DNA of 64,000 nucleotides from NCBI RefSeq assembly GCF_031979925.1, contig NZ_DALZFB010000006.1, positions 1 to 64,000 of the forward strand, read 5' to 3'. Below, in pieces: positions 32,675-40,643 of the stretch. This DNA is from Pseudescherichia sp031979925. GTDB lineage: Bacteria; Pseudomonadota; Gammaproteobacteria; Enterobacterales; Enterobacteriaceae. The notes beneath the pieces were generated by a model. That model did not search any database, was not told the origin of the DNA, and saw only the letters and a program-made list of their open reading frames with translations. Position 1 is the first letter of the stretch, and every line of letters starts with the position of its first letter. Made by a program: the position numbers and the translations under genes.

Positions 32675-34073
32675 AGAAGCCGCCGGTATCCGTCAGGGCG
32701 GTGATCATCACGCTGGAGCCGACCGCCGGGTCGCGCCCCAGCCGCACCATGATCATGGGGATCAGTACCCCCATGGTCGCGGCCAGCAGCAGGTTTAGCA
32801 CCATCGCCAGGGTCATCACCCCGCCGAGGGCCATATCGTCATAGAGCCACCAGGTTACGCCGCCCATAATCCCGCCCCATACCAGGCCATTGATCAGCGC
32901 CACGCCCAGTTCACGGAAGATGAGAAAACGGTAGTTCCCCGGCTGAATGTTTTGCAGCGCCAGCGCGCGCACGATCATGGTGATGGTCTGGTTGCCGGTG
33001 TTGCCGCCGATCCCGGCGACGATAGGCATCAGCGAGGCCAGGGCCACCAGCTGGGAGATGGTATGCTCGAAGCCATCGATCACCCGCGAGGCAATAAAGG
33101 CGGTACAGAGGTTGATCGCCAGCCACGCCCAGCGGTTCTTGACCGCTTTGCCTACCGGGGCAAAGACATCCTCCTCCGGGCTGAGGCCGCCCATCAGGCG
33201 CATGTCGTTATCGCTCTCCTCATAGACCACGTTAACGATCTCATCGATGGTCACCCGCCCCAGCAGCTTGCCGTCGGGGTTAACCACTGGCGCACTCACC
33301 AGGTTGTCACGCTCAAAGGTACGGGCGGTCTTCTCCGCATCGTCATGGGGCGAGAAGGTGACGGGATCGGCCTTCATCACCTCGCTGACCAACGCCTGGG
33401 TATCACTGAGCAGAATCGTTTGCAGCGGCAGTTCGCCCAGCAGCTGTTCATCGCGATCGGTGACAAACAGCTTGTCGGTATTCTGCGGCATAGTGCCGAG
33501 GCGATGTAGATAGCGCTGCACCGTCTCAAGAGTGACCTCCGGGCGGACGGTGATCACCTCAAACTCCATCAGCGCACCCACGCTGTTCTGTTCGTAGCTC
33601 ATCACCTGATGTACGCGGGCGCGATCGTCCGGCGGCAGCGAGGCCACCAGCCGCCCGGTGAGGTTACGCGGCAGGCGCTTAACCAGATAGATCTGCTCGT
33701 CGATATCCAGCCCGCGTAGCGCCTCCAGCAGCGCTTTGTCGCTCATCTCCTCGATCAGATCCTCGCGCACGCTGTCCGTCGCTTCTACAAGCACCTCGCC
33801 GCGCTTCAGATCCTCCACCAGACGCCACAGCGCCCGCCGCTCCTCGGTGGGCAGTGCCTCCAGCGCATCCGCCAGGTCCGGGGCCGGAAGATGGGCAACC
33901 AGCACGCCGACTTCGGCAATATCGTCGTTTAACGCGCTGCCGTCGAACTGCTCAACCAGAGTCAGCTTGCCGAGAATTTGGGAGGTGATGGCGCTGTTAG
34001 TATTCAGCAGCCAGATGAGGCGCGCCCGCTCCTCGTCGCGGAGGCGGGCACTATTTTTAGGGGTGGCGGACAT
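32637..34073 (-). CDS. mgtE: MgtE-type magnesium transporter
   Basis: Mg2+-gated Mg2+ channel of the inner membrane. The 478-aa protein has an acidic N domain (about 30-155) and two CBS domains (about 165-285, with VMSYEQNSVGALMEF at its start). A five-helix pore domain follows, carrying LMPIVAGIGGNTGNQT, the ion-path signature of the family. AAGGAG precedes the ATG. It begins 23 nt after yojI ends on the same strand, so the two may be cotranscribed. Absent from this place in E. coli, which relies on CorA and MgtA. No Mg-sensing leader fits in the 23-nt gap. Confidence 0.92.
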   Translation of the reverse strand: MSATPKNSARLRDEERARLIWLLNTNSAITSQILGKLTLVEQFDGSALNDDIAEVGVLVAHLPAPDLADALEALPTEERRALWRLVEDLKRGEVLVEATDSVREDLIEEMSDKALLEALRGLDIDEQIYLVKRLPRNLTGRLVASLPPDDRARVHQVMSYEQNSVGALMEFEVITVRPEVTLETVQRYLHRLGTMPQNTDKLFVTDRDEQLLGELPLQTILLSDTQALVSEVMKADPVTFSPHDDAEKTARTFERDNLVSAPVVNPDGKLLGRVTIDEIVNVVYEESDNDMRLMGGLSPEEDVFAPVGKAVKNRWAWLAINLCTAFIASRVIDGFEHTISQLVALASLMPIVAGIGGNTGNQTITMIVRALALQNIQPGNYRFLIFRELGVALINGLVWGGIMGGVTWWLYDDMALGGVMTLAMVLNLLLAATMGVLIPMIMVRLGRDPAVGSSVMITALTDTGGFFIFLGLATLFLL

Positions 34074-34096
34074 TAACGACTCCTTATCCTTTATTC

Positions 34097-35740
34097 CTAT
34101 GCGGTGCGTGAAACGGCGTCGCGTGAAGCGAGCGCCCGCTCTTCTCCTGTCAGCTCTGTGAGCACGCCGCTGCGCATCTCCAGCAGGCGATCGGCATGTA
34201 TAAAGTAGTGGTCGTCGTGACTAATAGCAAAAATGGTTTTCCCTTCGGCCTGCATCAGCGGCAGGATCGTCTGGTAAAACTCGCGGCGGAAGTGCGGATC
34301 CTGATCGGCCGCCCACTCATCCAGCAGGATGATATCGCGCTCTTCCGCCAGCGCCAGCAGCAGGGCCACGCGCTTCTTCTGCCCTTTCGACAGCTTGAGG
34401 TTAAGGATCTTGCCGTTATCCAGCTCCAGCTTGTGCGCCATCTTCAGCTGCGCTAACCATCTGTCAACGATAGCCGGATCCGCCTGCTTGCCTTCCGGGC
34501 CAATCAGCTGGTCAAACAGCCAGACGTCGGTAAATACCGCCGAGAAGAGCTTGCGGTAGTCCTCTTCACGCCCGGCGGCCAGCGGCTGGCCGTCAATCAG
34601 AATGGTGCCCGACACCGGCTGATAGAGTCCGGTCAGCAGCATCGCCAGGGTCGATTTGCCGCTGCCGTTGCCGCCGATAAGAAATACCAGCTCGCCACGC
34701 TTCAGGGTCAGGTTGATCGGCCCAACGGAGAAGGCACCCTCCTGATAGGTGAAGGTGACATCACGCAGCTCAAGGGTCTGCCAGCCGGTAAAGGCGGTCG
34801 GGCGCGGGAAATCGGGCTGGTAGGGGGCGAGGGAGAACTGCTTCAGCTTGTTGAACGCCACCTGGGCGCTGAGCAGGGTGGGCAGCGCGCCTACCGCCGA
34901 GAGCAGCGGCGTGCGCAGGAACAGCACCGTCAGGGAGAAGGTCGCCGCGACGTTGGTATCCGCCCAGCCGAGACCGTTGGCCATCCAGAACACCAGGCCA
35001 ATCGCCCCCAGCATCATAATATTTGACCAGTTAACGGCGCTAAGGTGGAAGGTGTCAGCGCGAATAATATGGTGGCGATACTCCCGGGCATCCGGCAGGT
35101 AGGCGTTGTTAAAGATCGCCTCGGCACGCTCGCGGTTGAGGGTCAGCTCTTTGCGCCCCTCCAGCACCGTCTGGTAGTCATGGTGCAGCTTGTCTTCAGT
35201 TTCACGCAGTCTCGCTAAATGCTTATAGACTCGCGATACCAGCACAAAGCCGCCCCAGATGGTGATCGCCATCCATAGGGCGGTGACCAACAGCATTTTG
35301 CCGGAGAGCCAGCCCAGGTAGGCCGCCGATCCGGTGGTCAGGATGATCCCCTGCACCAGCTCCGGCAGGCGTACAAAGGCGATGGTGATGTTACGCACGT
35401 CGCTGGTCAGCGCGGCCAGCAGCGCGGCATTACCCAGTTGCTCCACCCGCTCCACCTGGGTGTCGAGGATGCGCTTGATAAACTCGCCCCGCAGACGATA
35501 AACGAAATGATGACCGAGCGCGGTCAGCGCCAGCTGCGAGCCGAGGGTCACCGCCATCAGCAGCAGCAGCAGGCCGAGAAACTCCGGCAGCACCGTCAGG
35601 GAGATATCCACATTCTCGATCAGCCGCGCGTTGATAAAGGCGATCAGTCCGATGCCCAGCGCTGCGCTGAGCAGGGTTAACAGGATGACGGCAATAAAAG
35701 GCCAGCGGTACTGCCGCCAGACAAGAAGAAGAAGTTCCAT
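34097..35740 (-). CDS. yojI: YojI, ABC exporter (microcin J25 efflux type)
   Basis: Single-chain half-transporter: membrane domain (about 1-300, six helices) fused to one ABC ATPase. E. coli YojI, working with TolC, exports the peptide microcin J25 and L-cysteine. The 547-aa protein has Walker A GGNGSGKST (about 358), the variant signature LSKGQKKR also seen in E. coli YojI, Walker B IILLDEWAADQD and the switch His in AISHDDHY. It lies upstream of mgtE on the same strand and 80 nt downstream of alkB. Confidence 0.95.
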   Translation of the reverse strand: MELLLLVWRQYRWPFIAVILLTLLSAALGIGLIAFINARLIENVDISLTVLPEFLGLLLLLMAVTLGSQLALTALGHHFVYRLRGEFIKRILDTQVERVEQLGNAALLAALTSDVRNITIAFVRLPELVQGIILTTGSAAYLGWLSGKMLLVTALWMAITIWGGFVLVSRVYKHLARLRETEDKLHHDYQTVLEGRKELTLNRERAEAIFNNAYLPDAREYRHHIIRADTFHLSAVNWSNIMMLGAIGLVFWMANGLGWADTNVAATFSLTVLFLRTPLLSAVGALPTLLSAQVAFNKLKQFSLAPYQPDFPRPTAFTGWQTLELRDVTFTYQEGAFSVGPINLTLKRGELVFLIGGNGSGKSTLAMLLTGLYQPVSGTILIDGQPLAAGREEDYRKLFSAVFTDVWLFDQLIGPEGKQADPAIVDRWLAQLKMAHKLELDNGKILNLKLSKGQKKRVALLLALAEERDIILLDEWAADQDPHFRREFYQTILPLMQAEGKTIFAISHDDHYFIHADRLLEMRSGVLTELTGEERALASRDAVSRTA

Positions 35741-35820
35741 GAGAGCGATCCGGCAAGAAAAATCAGCCCGCAGTGTAAACTGCTATCGCACTGAATCAAG
35801 AATAATTCTGATTTATATTC

Positions 35821-36465
35821 TTAATTACCTGCCCGGCGAAAGGTTAAGTTGTAGCGGCATTCACCGGTCGCCGGATGGTGGCCTGGCTTAAGGGGCTGTA
35901 TGCCGTGATAGAAGAGCCGGGACGGGCCACCCCACACCACCACGTCACCATGCTCCAGCAGCAGTCGCTTGAGCGGATCGCTGCGTCGGCTGCCACCAAA
36001 CTGGAAGACGGCGGGCAGACCCAGCGAGACCGAGACGATAGGCGCTGCCAGATCCGGCTCGTCTTTATCCTGATGCAGCGAGAGCTTTGCGCCCGGTAGA
36101 TAGCGGTTGATGAGGCAGGCGTCCGGCTGAAAATCGCTATAGCCCGCCGCCGCCGAGGCCTGCAGGCAGAGCGTAGCAAAGGCCTGAGGCATGGCGGGCC
36201 AGGGCTGGCCGGTGAGCGGATCGTCAGGGGCATAGCGGTAGCCGCGCGCGTCGGTCGTCCAGCCAAGGCGGCCACAGTTGGTCATCGCCACCGACATGGT
36301 ATAGCCGCCGGGAGTAATCATCTGGCGAAACGGTGACGTGCTGGCCACCGTATTGATTTCCGTCAGCAGCTCATCGGCATCGGCAAGGGCAAAGCGGCGC
36401 AGAATGGTCGCTCCTGGGGCCAGCGGCTCCTGCCACGGTTCGGCATCGGCAAACAGATCGAGCAT
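35821..36465 (-). CDS. alkB: DNA/RNA demethylase AlkB
   Basis: Fe(II)/2-oxoglutarate dioxygenase that removes alkyl groups from 1-methyladenine and 3-methylcytosine in DNA and RNA. The 214-aa protein has the iron ligands H131 and D133 (HQDKDEP) and H187 (FYHGIQP), and the 2-oxoglutarate-binding Arg in RYNLTFRR. Numbering is identical to E. coli. Its ATG shares one base with the ada stop (TGATG), so it is translated from the ada message and induced with it by methylation damage. Confidence 0.96.
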   Translation of the reverse strand: MLDLFADAEPWQEPLAPGATILRRFALADADELLTEINTVASTSPFRQMITPGGYTMSVAMTNCGRLGWTTDARGYRYAPDDPLTGQPWPAMPQAFATLCLQASAAAGYSDFQPDACLINRYLPGAKLSLHQDKDEPDLAAPIVSVSLGLPAVFQFGGSRRSDPLKRLLLEHGDVVVWGGPSRLFYHGIQPLKPGHHPATGECRYNLTFRRAGN

Positions 36466-37529
36466 CAGGTCTCCTCTTTTAACGACTCGCGCGCCAGCAG
36501 CTGGGCCTTGCGCGTCGCCCCCCAGCGATAGCCGGAGAGCATGCCATCGCCGCGTACCACGCGATGGCAGGGGATCACGATAGCCAGGCGGTTAGCCGCA
36601 CAGGCGCTGGCTACGGCGCGGATCGCCTGCGGTTTGCCGATGGCGGTAGCGATGGCGCGGTAGCTGGCGGTTTCCCCCGCCGGGATCGCCTGCAATGCCT
36701 GCCAGACCTGCATCTGGAAGGCGGTGCCGCGAATATCCAGCGGCAGGGCTAGCGTGCGGCCAGGATTATCAATCGTTGCCACCACCTCGGCAACGCGGGC
36801 GCTAAATTCAGCGTCGTCCTGCATCAGCTGGGCATGAGGAAATAGGGTATGCAGCTCGGCGGTGAGCAGCGACTCGCAGTCGGCCAGCAGGATCGCGCAG
36901 ATACCGCGATCGCTCTCGGCCACCAGGCAGCGACCCAGCTCACAGTGCGTTAGCGCGTAGCGGATCGCCATCCCCTCCCCACCCTGGCGATACTGCCGGG
37001 CGGTCATGCCCAGCGTCTCATCGGCCTTGCGGTAGTAGCTGCCGCTATCCGGAAAACCGGCGGTCAGCACCGCGTCAGTCACGGTTGCGCTGTGGGGCAG
37101 CGCGCTGCGCAGGCGTTTCGCCCGGGCGGCCTGCTGCCAGGCCTTTGGCGTCATGCCGGTGACGGCTTTAAACTGGCGGTGAAGATGATACGGGCTGAGA
37201 CCGACCCTCTGCGCCAGCGCCTCCAGGGTTATCGGCGTCTCCTGCTCAAGCAGGCGGCAGACGGCGGTGATTTTTTGCGCCAGGCTGCTCTCATCTGCGG
37301 GCCTGTCAGGCTGGCAGCGTTTGCAGGCGCGAAAACCCGCCTGCGCCGCCGCCTCTGCATCGGTGAAGAAGCGCACGTTTTCGCGCAGGGCATGGCGCGC
37401 CCGGCACGAGGGGCGGCAAAAGATTCCGGTGGTAATGACGGCAAAGACGAAACAATTGTCCGCATCGGCCCGGCGTTCGAGCACCGCCTGCCAGCGGTGC
37501 TCGTCTTCAATAAAGGTTGTTACGCTCAT
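36465..37529 (-). CDS. ada: Ada, methyltransferase and transcriptional activator of the adaptive response
   Basis: Suicide DNA repair protein and activator. The 354-aa protein has an N-terminal zinc domain with C38, C42, C69 and C72. C38 takes methyl groups from phosphotriesters and switches on DNA binding. An AraC-type helix-turn-helix part follows (about 85-180), and a C-terminal O6-methylguanine methyltransferase domain has C321 in IPCHRVVRGDG. It is the first gene of ada-alkB, with an Ada box 64 nt upstream of the start and GAGGAG as ribosome-binding site. Confidence 0.97.
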   Translation of the reverse strand: MSVTTFIEDEHRWQAVLERRADADNCFVFAVITTGIFCRPSCRARHALRENVRFFTDAEAAAQAGFRACKRCQPDRPADESSLAQKITAVCRLLEQETPITLEALAQRVGLSPYHLHRQFKAVTGMTPKAWQQAARAKRLRSALPHSATVTDAVLTAGFPDSGSYYRKADETLGMTARQYRQGGEGMAIRYALTHCELGRCLVAESDRGICAILLADCESLLTAELHTLFPHAQLMQDDAEFSARVAEVVATIDNPGRTLALPLDIRGTAFQMQVWQALQAIPAGETASYRAIATAIGKPQAIRAVASACAANRLAIVIPCHRVVRGDGMLSGYRWGATRKAQLLARESLKEET

Positions 37530-37592
37530 ATCAGGCTCCTCTATTTAGCTTAGCCTGACTATGCCCTGGGCTGGTGCAGCCTTCATCTTAAA

Positions 37593-37607
37593 TCTTGCGC
37601 TTTAATT
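37593..37607 (-). promoter_or_regulatory. Ada box upstream of ada-alkB
   Basis: Minus strand reads AATTAAAGCGCAAGA, containing the Ada-binding core AAAGCGCA and matching the site before E. coli ada. It abuts the last base of apbE (37608), so apbE ends directly at the regulatory site. Confidence 0.85.
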
Positions 37608-38654
37608 CTATTTACTCTGCAAAAAAGCGGCAAACTGCGGCGACATCCAGGGGGTAAAGGTATCGCCCTCTTTGGTGATCATATAGATCGCCAGCCCTTC
37701 ACGCATCGCCACCTCACGGGCCTTCTGCGGTCCCAGTACCATCAGGCCGGTATCCCAGGTATCGGCCTCCAGCGCCGTCGGAGCGATCACCGTGACCGAT
37801 ACCAGATTATGATCGATAGGATGCCCGGTTTGCGGATCGATCACGTGCGACAGGCGTTTGCCGTCCAGCTCGTAGTAGTTGCGGTAGCTGCCGGAGGTGC
37901 TGATGCCGTGTCCATTAATATCTACCACCGCCTGCACTGCGTTCTCACGATCGGTTGGCTTCTGGATCGCCACCCGCCAGGGTTTGCCTTCGCCGTTCAT
38001 ACCCCGGCTTACCAGCGCTCCGCCTACCGAGACCAGATAGCGAGGGATCCCCTCCTGCTCCATCAGTCGCGCCAGATGATCGGCCGCGTAGCCTTCGCCT
38101 ACCGTGGAGAGATCGACATAGAGGTCAGGGATATCCTTCTGTAAAAACTGCTGCCCTGCCAGATAAGAGACCGACAGATGCTGCAAACCCACGCGCATTT
38201 TTGCCGCTTCAATTTGCGCCGCCGTTGGGGTGGTTTCCGGCTGCTTATCCGGGCCGAAGCCCCACAGGTTGACCAGCGGGCCGATGGTAATATCCATCGC
38301 ACTGTCTGTTTTGATGCCGATACGCAAGGCAAGGGTGACAATATCCGCCAGCGCGGCGTCGACCGGCCACGGCGTGGTGCTGGTGGAGGCGTTAAAGCGA
38401 CTAAGAGCCGAGTCGCTCTTCCAGGTAGAGAGCAGCCTGTCGTCTGCGTCGAGCTGGGCGGTGATTTTATCCCGCAGCGCATCGGTTTCGGCTTTATCCA
38501 TATCCACGACGCTCACGCGCCAGGAGGTGCCCATGGTTTTGCCTTCCAGAACGGTAACGGCAGCGCCAGGCTGCGGCGCAGGCGGGGCTGGATCGCAGCC
38601 GATAAGAATAAGGGTCAGCGCCAGCAGGGCTGCGCGAAAAAGAGTGGTATCCAT
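37608..38654 (-). CDS. apbE: FAD:protein FMN transferase ApbE
   Basis: Periplasmic lipoprotein that attaches FMN covalently to Thr of target flavoproteins such as Rnf/Nqr subunits. The 348-aa precursor has a lipoprotein signal with lipobox LIGC (about residues 18-21). The ApbE domain follows, with EGKTMGTSWRV, VDLSTVGEGYAADHLARLM and the metal/flavin region SGSYRNYYELDGKRLSHVIDP-like block. I take the ATG at 38654 (AAGGAAA upstream). The longer frame to 38756 runs into the ompC terminator. It lies between ompC and ada as in E. coli. Confidence 0.94.
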   Translation of the reverse strand: MDTTLFRAALLALTLILIGCDPAPPAPQPGAAVTVLEGKTMGTSWRVSVVDMDKAETDALRDKITAQLDADDRLLSTWKSDSALSRFNASTSTTPWPVDAALADIVTLALRIGIKTDSAMDITIGPLVNLWGFGPDKQPETTPTAAQIEAAKMRVGLQHLSVSYLAGQQFLQKDIPDLYVDLSTVGEGYAADHLARLMEQEGIPRYLVSVGGALVSRGMNGEGKPWRVAIQKPTDRENAVQAVVDINGHGISTSGSYRNYYELDGKRLSHVIDPQTGHPIDHNLVSVTVIAPTALEADTWDTGLMVLGPQKAREVAMREGLAIYMITKEGDTFTPWMSPQFAAFLQSK

Positions 38655-38723
38655 AGTAATGATTTCCTTACACAATGCGCGCAAGGGTACACCAAAAGTG
38701 TGCCTGTCCAGAAAAGAATCGAT

Positions 38724-38747
38724 AAAAAAAGGGGCCAACGTGGCCCC
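38724..38747 (-). terminator. Rho-independent terminator of ompC
   Basis: GGGGCCA (38731-38737), loop ACG, TGGCCCC (38741-38747). On the minus strand a run of seven T follows. It lies 25 nt after the ompC stop. Confidence 0.9.
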
Positions 38748-38772
38748 TTCATGCATGAATGTATATAACGGC

Positions 38773-39891
38773 TTAGAACTGGTAAACCAGACCCAGCGCT
38801 ACGATATCATCCGTGCTGACACCAGCCTGACGGGTGAAGTCGTTGTCATCCAGCAGGTTGATTTTGTAATCAACGTAGGTAGACATGTTTTTGTTGAAGT
38901 AGTAAGTCGCACCAACGTCGATGTACTCCAGCAGATCCTGGTTACCGTAGTTAATGACACCGTTGTCCACGTCTTTGCCTTCAGACTTCAGGTAGGCGAG
39001 GGACGGACGCAGGCCGAAGTCGAACTGGTACTGAGCAACCACTTCGAAGTTCTGCGCTTTGTTAGCAAAGCCGTACACGGTAGAGTCGTTCTGGGAGTTA
39101 CCGAAACGGGTTGCGTTATAGGTCTGGGAGTACTGTGCCGCCAGGTAGAGGTTGTTAGCGTCGTATTTCAGGCCGCCGGTGTAAACAGTGGCACGATCGC
39201 CGCTGCCGTAGACGCCAGTTGCGTTCTGGTCAGCGGTACGTTTAGAGGAAGTAATAGCACCACCGACGCTGAAGCCTTCGCCGATGTCATAGGTCAGGGA
39301 GCCGCCGTAGCCGTCGCCGTTCTGGCGCAGGGTGCTACGACCGGTGTCGTTTTCGCCGCTGGCGCTGCCGTTTTTACCCTGATACTGCAGAGCAAAGTTC
39401 AGGCCGTCAACCAGACCGAAGAAGTCGGTGCTGCGGTAGGTCGCCACGCCGTTAGCGCGGGACTGCAGGAAGTTGTCGGCACCGTAGGTGTCGCCACCGA
39501 ACTCAGGCAGCACGTCGGTCCAGGCGGTCACGTCATAGGTTACGCCGTAGTTACGACCGTAATCGAAAGAGCCTGCGTCGCCGAATTTCACGCCGGCAAA
39601 CGCCAGACGGGTCCAGGACTGGTTTTCGCTTTCAGCGGTGTTGCCCTGGATCTGGTATTCCCACTGGCCGTAGCCGGTTACCTGATCGTTAACCTGGGTT
39701 TCGCCTTTGAAGCCAAGACGCATGTAGGTCTGATCGCCATCACTACCGTCGTCATCAGAGAAATAGTGCAGGCCATCAACTTTACCGTAGAGGTCTAATT
39801 TGTTGCCGTCTTTGTTATAAATTTCAGCCGCGTTCGCTGCGCCTGCTACCAGCAGAGCTGGTACCAGGAGGGACAGTACTTTAACTTTCAT
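38773..39891 (-). CDS. ompC: Outer-membrane porin OmpC
   Basis: General trimeric porin for small hydrophilic solutes. The 372-aa precursor has a 21-residue signal peptide ending AGAANA-AE. A 16-strand barrel follows with the typical start EIYNKDGNKLDLYGK, the constriction-loop segment LPEFGGDTYG and the terminal aromatic residue in LGLVYQF needed for BAM assembly. I use the ATG at 39891, with GAGGGT 7 nt upstream. The five-residue longer frame lacks support. Loop sequences (SDDDGSDGD, NGSASGENDTGR) are the variable, surface-exposed parts. Upstream OmpR sites and divergent micF RNA mirror E. coli. Confidence 0.97.
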   Translation of the reverse strand: MKVKVLSLLVPALLVAGAANAAEIYNKDGNKLDLYGKVDGLHYFSDDDGSDGDQTYMRLGFKGETQVNDQVTGYGQWEYQIQGNTAESENQSWTRLAFAGVKFGDAGSFDYGRNYGVTYDVTAWTDVLPEFGGDTYGADNFLQSRANGVATYRSTDFFGLVDGLNFALQYQGKNGSASGENDTGRSTLRQNGDGYGGSLTYDIGEGFSVGGAITSSKRTADQNATGVYGSGDRATVYTGGLKYDANNLYLAAQYSQTYNATRFGNSQNDSTVYGFANKAQNFEVVAQYQFDFGLRPSLAYLKSEGKDVDNGVINYGNQDLLEYIDVGATYYFNKNMSTYVDYKINLLDDNDFTRQAGVSTDDIVALGLVYQF

Positions 39892-40019
39892 GTTATTAAC
39901 CCTCATTTATATGCTTTTATTATTGCCACTGCTTACTGATTGAGCGTCAAATCAGTCGGCCAAGCCATTCTCCTAAAAAATACAGAATAATCCAACAAGA
40001 AAATGCTACTAAAACTTTT

Positions 40020-40065
40020 AATATGTTTCAGTTCGATTGATAGATGTTTCATTTTGTAAATTTGA
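40020..40065 (-). promoter_or_regulatory. OmpR-binding region of the ompC promoter
   Basis: The minus strand reads TTTACAAAATGAAACATC, then CGAACTGAAACATATT. These are repeated GAAACAT motifs that match the tandem OmpR boxes upstream of E. coli ompC. The core promoter should lie between here and 39960. The same sites would control micF on the other strand. Confidence 0.65.
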
Positions 40066-40215
40066 GGGAACTTTTGCTGCCACGAATAGCTAAAAAATAA
40101 CGCACTAATAATCAAGAAATAATATTTATACATACAAATCATGAAGTTGTATGATTTAGCGCTCATAGCACTGAAAGACAAAACAAATCGCAGATTGGCT
40201 ACTAAAATAACCCTC

Positions 40216-40310
40216 GCTATCATCATTAACTTTTATTTATTACCGTCATTCGACTCTGAATGTCCGTTTACCCCAATTCTTGCCGAATGCTCTGCATTCG
40301 GCTTTTTTTT
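40216..40310 (+). ncRNA. micF: MicF antisense regulatory RNA
   Basis: Hfq-dependent trans-acting RNA that represses ompF translation. The 5' end GCTATCATCATTAACTTTTA matches E. coli MicF closely and contains the ompF-pairing region. The 3' end is a terminator hairpin (GCCGAATGC/GCATTCGGC) with eight T. It is divergent from ompC, as expected. Total length is about 95 nt. Confidence 0.93.
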
Positions 40311-40643
40311 ACCTTTCTTTACGTTACCTGCTCAATTTTGTGCTACCGCCCCGTAATTATAACGACTATTAACTAATGATGACGGAAAGTAAGTAAAATT
40401 GACTACGCCAAAAGCATTAGCAATATCTTGTTATTTCGTGCTATTCCGCTTCTTTTATCGCTGGGTATTTATACTGCCGCCTAAATCCTGTACAAGTTTA
40501 CCGCTTCGCTGCGTTTACCCCCTTTTTTGCCGTTCAGTTTCTCGCCAGACGTGAAGAGAGTCTGGAAATTCAGTCATTACCCTTTATACTGCCTGCTGTA
40601 CGCCACCAAGTAGCATAACTTTTACCAGCCTGATGACACACTG
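40311..40643 (+). promoter_or_regulatory. Region between micF and rcsD, with candidate rcsD promoter
   Basis: About 330 nt with no gene I can support. CTGGAA (40562-40567), 17-nt spacer and TATACT (40585-40590) form a plausible sigma-70 promoter 54 nt before the rcsD ATG. The rest is AT-rich and shows no conserved RNA that I recognise. Confidence 0.45.

Noticed and set aside
34074..34096. Mg2+ riboswitch before mgtE
   Set aside because: Only 23 nt separate yojI from mgtE, too short for an M-box, and no such structure is visible upstream of yojI either.
34396..34404. Non-canonical ABC signature LSKGQ in YojI as a defect
   Set aside because: The same LSKGQ variant occurs in E. coli YojI, so it is a family trait.
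39933..40226. 97-codon minus-strand frame upstream of ompC
   Set aside because: It covers the OmpR sites and the ompC promoter and is antisense to micF. Regulatory DNA explains the conservation.
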